A stretch of DNA of 15,200 nucleotides from Acidimicrobiia bacterium UBA4744 (lineage in GTDB: Bacteria > Actinomycetota > Acidimicrobiia > Spongiisociales > UBA4744), in the NCBI GenBank assembly GCA_002403855.1, contig DHIO01000022.1, positions 128,381 through 143,580 on the forward strand, given 5' to 3'. Both the position numbers and the translations under genes were made by a program. Below, piece after piece: positions 13,865 to 15,200 of this stretch; the first letter of the stretch is position 1, and the number at the start of each line of letters is the position of its first letter. The notes below the pieces were generated by a model, which worked only from the letters and a program-made list of their open reading frames with translations, was not told where the DNA came from and made no database searches.

Positions 13865-14818
13865 ATGACGACAGGGCAACGCCACTCCGGCAGCGACCTT
13901 TTGGACGATCGCGGCCGACTGACGCCGGATCTGGTCAACCAGTACCTGGCCGGGATCGGCGCGTTTGACCTACTGACCGCCGACCAGGAGGTAGAGCTCG
14001 CACAACGGATCGAGGCCGGTCACAAGGCCGGCAAGACCCTCGAGGCCGGCGAGGTAGACGACTCCAAGGAGAGGACGCGGCTGCAACGCGCCGTGCGAGA
14101 CGGTCGGGAGGCACAAAGCGAATTCTTGACGGCCAACCTGCGACTCGTGGTTTCCAACGCCCGGCGTTACGCCAACGTGTCCGGCATGGATCTGCTGGAC
14201 CTCATCCAGGAAGGCAATCTGGGCTTGATCCGCGCCGTCGAGAAATTTGACTGGCGCAAGGGGTTCAAGTTCTCCACCTACGCCACCTGGTGGATCCGCC
14301 AGGCGATTACCCGAGCGATCGCCCAGCAGTCGCGCACCGTACGCATCCCGGTTCACCTGCACGACATCCTGGGCACGGTCCGGGCGGCTCAGCACGGTCT
14401 GGCCGCCGATCGAGGCCGGCTTCCCACCCCGGAAGAGATTGCCGAAGAGACGGGCATCGACATACTGCGCGTCAAGCAGGCGCTGGACGCCACCGACACG
14501 GTCGCGTCGCTCGAGGCGCCGATCGGCGAGGACGGAGCCATCCTGGGTGACTTCATCCAGGACGACGAGGTGGACGATCCGGCTCGCACCGTCGAGGAGC
14601 TGGAAGTCCAGGAGACCATCATGCGCTCGCTGAGCCAACTCCCGGAACGGGAGGCGACCGTTCTGTCGCTCCGTTTTGGCCTGCACGACGGGCGCCCGCG
14701 ACCTCTCAAAGAGGTCGCAGATGCCCTCGAACTGAGCAGCGAACGGGTTCGCCAGATCGAACGGGCCGCACTGGCCCGCCTCCGAGAGGAGACGGCCCGC
14801 CTGGGCGACGTTGCCTGA
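13865..14818 (+). CDS. Sigma-70 family RNA polymerase sigma factor (SigA/SigB-like, group 1 or 2)
   Basis: 317 residues. It directs RNA polymerase to promoters. Region 1.2 is at about 22-52 (LVNQYLAGIGAFDLLTADQE). Region 2 is at about 87-160, with NLRLVVSNARRYA, DLIQEGNLGLIRAVEKFDW and the -10 recognition helix TYATWWIRQAITRAIAQQSR (138-157). Region 3 is at about 163-240. Region 4 (about 250-310) has the -35 helix-turn-helix LKEVADALELSSERVRQIER (281-300). A full region 2.4 and 4.2 with the WWIRQAITRAIA string marks a principal-type sigma, not an ECF or SigF type. Region 1.1 is absent and the protein is short, as in SigB of mycobacteria; it could still be the principal sigma of a lineage with a compact SigA. 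The ATG at 13865 follows GGGGAG (13856-13861); the in-frame GTG at 13841 has no ribosome binding site. The leader carries an SOS-box match and stress-promoter matches. Confidence 0.93.
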   Translation: MTTGQRHSGSDLLDDRGRLTPDLVNQYLAGIGAFDLLTADQEVELAQRIEAGHKAGKTLEAGEVDDSKERTRLQRAVRDGREAQSEFLTANLRLVVSNARRYANVSGMDLLDLIQEGNLGLIRAVEKFDWRKGFKFSTYATWWIRQAITRAIAQQSRTVRIPVHLHDILGTVRAAQHGLAADRGRLPTPEEIAEETGIDILRVKQALDATDTVASLEAPIGEDGAILGDFIQDDEVDDPARTVEELEVQETIMRSLSQLPEREATVLSLRFGLHDGRPRPLKEVADALELSSERVRQIERAALARLREETARLGDVA

Positions 14819-14823
14819 CTCGA

Positions 14824-14881
14824 CCAAGCACCGGCCACCGTTTGAGCTCGATGCCGGCGGGGCCAGGGCCTCGACGCTTGG
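14824..14881 (+). terminator. Weak candidate terminator after the sigma gene
   Basis: CCAAGC (14824-14829) pairs with GCTTGG (14876-14881), and the adjacent TCGA on each side extends it across a 3-nt bulge. The intervening 46 nt are GC-rich with several GGCC motifs able to form inner stems. It begins 6 nt after the sigma stop. No T-tract follows. Confidence 0.25.
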
Positions 14882-14932
14882 TGCTCGACCTCCCACTTCG
14901 CACGAAACCCGAGCTCTGAAACCCGGAACAAA

Positions 14933-15034
14933 TGGCAACGGCGGCTCGAGGCTGGGAGGCGAACCGCACTCCTATGCCCGAAGGCATGGGAAGTTGGTGT
15001 GCGGCGCTGGGGGCACTCGAGCGCACCGTTGCCA
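14933..15034. ncRNA. Candidate structured RNA element of unknown family (four nested stems)
   Basis: From outside in: TGGCAACGG (14933-14941) with CCGTTGCCA (15026-15034), 9 bp; GCTCGAG (14944-14950) with CTCGAGC (15016-15022), 7 bp; CCGCAC (14964-14969) with GTGCGG (14999-15004), 6 bp; and CCTATGCC (14971-14978) with GGCATGGG (14983-14990), 8 pairs including one wobble, closed by a CGAA tetraloop. That is 30 pairs in 102 nt, all correctly nested, with G-rich internal loops (GCTGGGAGG and GCTGGGGG) on the two sides. The strand is undetermined; the wobble pair (T opposite G at 14973/14988) would be a mismatch (A opposite C) in minus-strand RNA, which mildly favours the plus strand. I could not match it to a known riboswitch or small RNA. 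Confidence 0.45.
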
Positions 15035-15063
15035 CTAACACCGTACCGCGTGTGACTGCTCTT

Positions 15064-15069
15064 TAGGGT
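15064..15069 (+). promoter_or_regulatory. Isolated TAGGGT box, possible -10 of a downstream transcript
   Basis: TAGGGT fits TANNNT and occurs in the AT-richer stretch after the nested structure. TTGCCA (15030-15035) resembles a -35 but lies 28 nt away, too far. There is no start codon with a ribosome binding site immediately downstream within the window. Confidence 0.2.
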
Positions 15070-15160
15070 GAATCTTCGCTTACAAACACCGGATCTTGCA
15101 GAGAGGGCTTCGGTCCATGAACTGGTCTTCGGAAGGCTGCTAGCGATCGAACCAGATGAC

Positions 15161-15182
15161 CCCGGCCACTTCCCCGGCCGGG
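15161..15182 (+). terminator. 7-bp GC-rich hairpin near the window edge
   Basis: CCCGGCC (15161-15167) pairs perfectly with GGCCGGG (15176-15182) around an 8-nt loop. It is followed by TATACGG and not a T-tract. It could end a short transcript begun near 15075 or belong to the leader of the next gene. Confidence 0.25.
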
Positions 15183-15200
15183 TATACGGTCTCACACGGT

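Larger units (their letters stand above)
14819..15200. other. 382-bp stretch without a convincing gene at the right end
   Basis: No frame here has believable composition or a ribosome binding site on either strand, and no tRNA or rRNA is visible. It does hold several inverted repeats: a long-range dyad after the sigma stop, a roughly 100-nt nested structure (14933-15034), an isolated TAGGGT box (15064-15069) and a 7-bp GC hairpin (15161-15182). The start of a further gene or leader may lie beyond the window edge. Confidence 0.6.

Noticed and set aside
14983..15036. Resemblance to a cobalamin riboswitch core (GGGAA-N3-GGTG ... GCCACT)
   Set aside because: The conserved ANTCC segment after GGTG and the CCCGC-ACTGT block are missing, the spacing is too long, and the bases are better explained by the nested stems.
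15037..15051. TACCGCG, resembling part of the T-box antiterminator sequence
   Set aside because: The required GGGTGG preceding it is CACCG here, and no specifier stem or downstream aminoacyl-tRNA gene is visible.
15065..15075. AGGGTGAATC, a string seen in c-di-AMP (ydaO/yuaA) riboswitches
   Set aside because: The other hallmarks (GGGGACCCA before it and CCCGAACCCGUCAGCUAACC after it) are not present, so one short match is not enough.

Overview
The window is high-GC bacterial chromosome and nearly all of it is coding. The gene content suggests an Actinomycetota (actinobacterial) genome: a GDH-180 class glutamate dehydrogenase, a compact SigA/SigB-like sigma factor, paired ABC-2 (NodJ-like) permeases, an actinobacterial-type SOS box and several TANNNT boxes placed for leaderless transcription. 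An Acidimicrobiia-like lineage is my guess from overall impression only. I see no phage, plasmid, transposase, CRISPR array, rRNA or tRNA.

Layout, left to right. 1-1278 (+) is the C-terminal part of an S9-family serine peptidase. It converges, with 2 bp between stop codons, on an FAD-dependent DAO-family oxidoreductase (1281-2624, -). Divergent from the oxidoreductase is a free-standing prolyl-tRNA editing protein, PrdX/ProXp-ala type (2693-3205, +). This is followed by a membrane-anchored alpha/beta hydrolase (3269-3997, +). 4135-6643 (-) is a tightly coupled ABC exporter operon read ATPase, permease 1, permease 2, with 1-bp and 4-bp overlaps. A short gap containing a degenerate 7-bp tandem repeat separates it from asnS (asparaginyl-tRNA synthetase, 6744-8138, -). 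asnS is divergent from a very large NAD-dependent glutamate dehydrogenase (8309-13075, +). After a dyad-rich gap comes an unrecognised 145-residue protein (13236-13673, -), then a sigma-70 family gene (13865-14818, +). The last 382 bases have no convincing gene but contain strong inverted repeats.

Functionally this is mostly housekeeping: translation quality control (asnS, the tRNA deacylase), nitrogen/glutamate catabolism (gdh), proteolysis, export and transcription. Apart from the ABC operon the genes do not form an obvious single pathway.

The most interesting part is the right end. The sigma gene leader contains a perfect CGAAC-N4-GTTCG palindrome, which is the LexA/SOS box pattern of Gram-positive bacteria. 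It overlaps one of two tandem matches to the GGAAY-N18/19-GTT pattern of SigR/SigH/SigE-type stress promoters. About 115 bp downstream of the sigma stop, four nested inverted repeats (9, 7, 6 and 8 bp) describe a roughly 100-nt folded element that I could not assign to a known RNA family. These are readings of sequence pattern only; no alignment or folding program was run.
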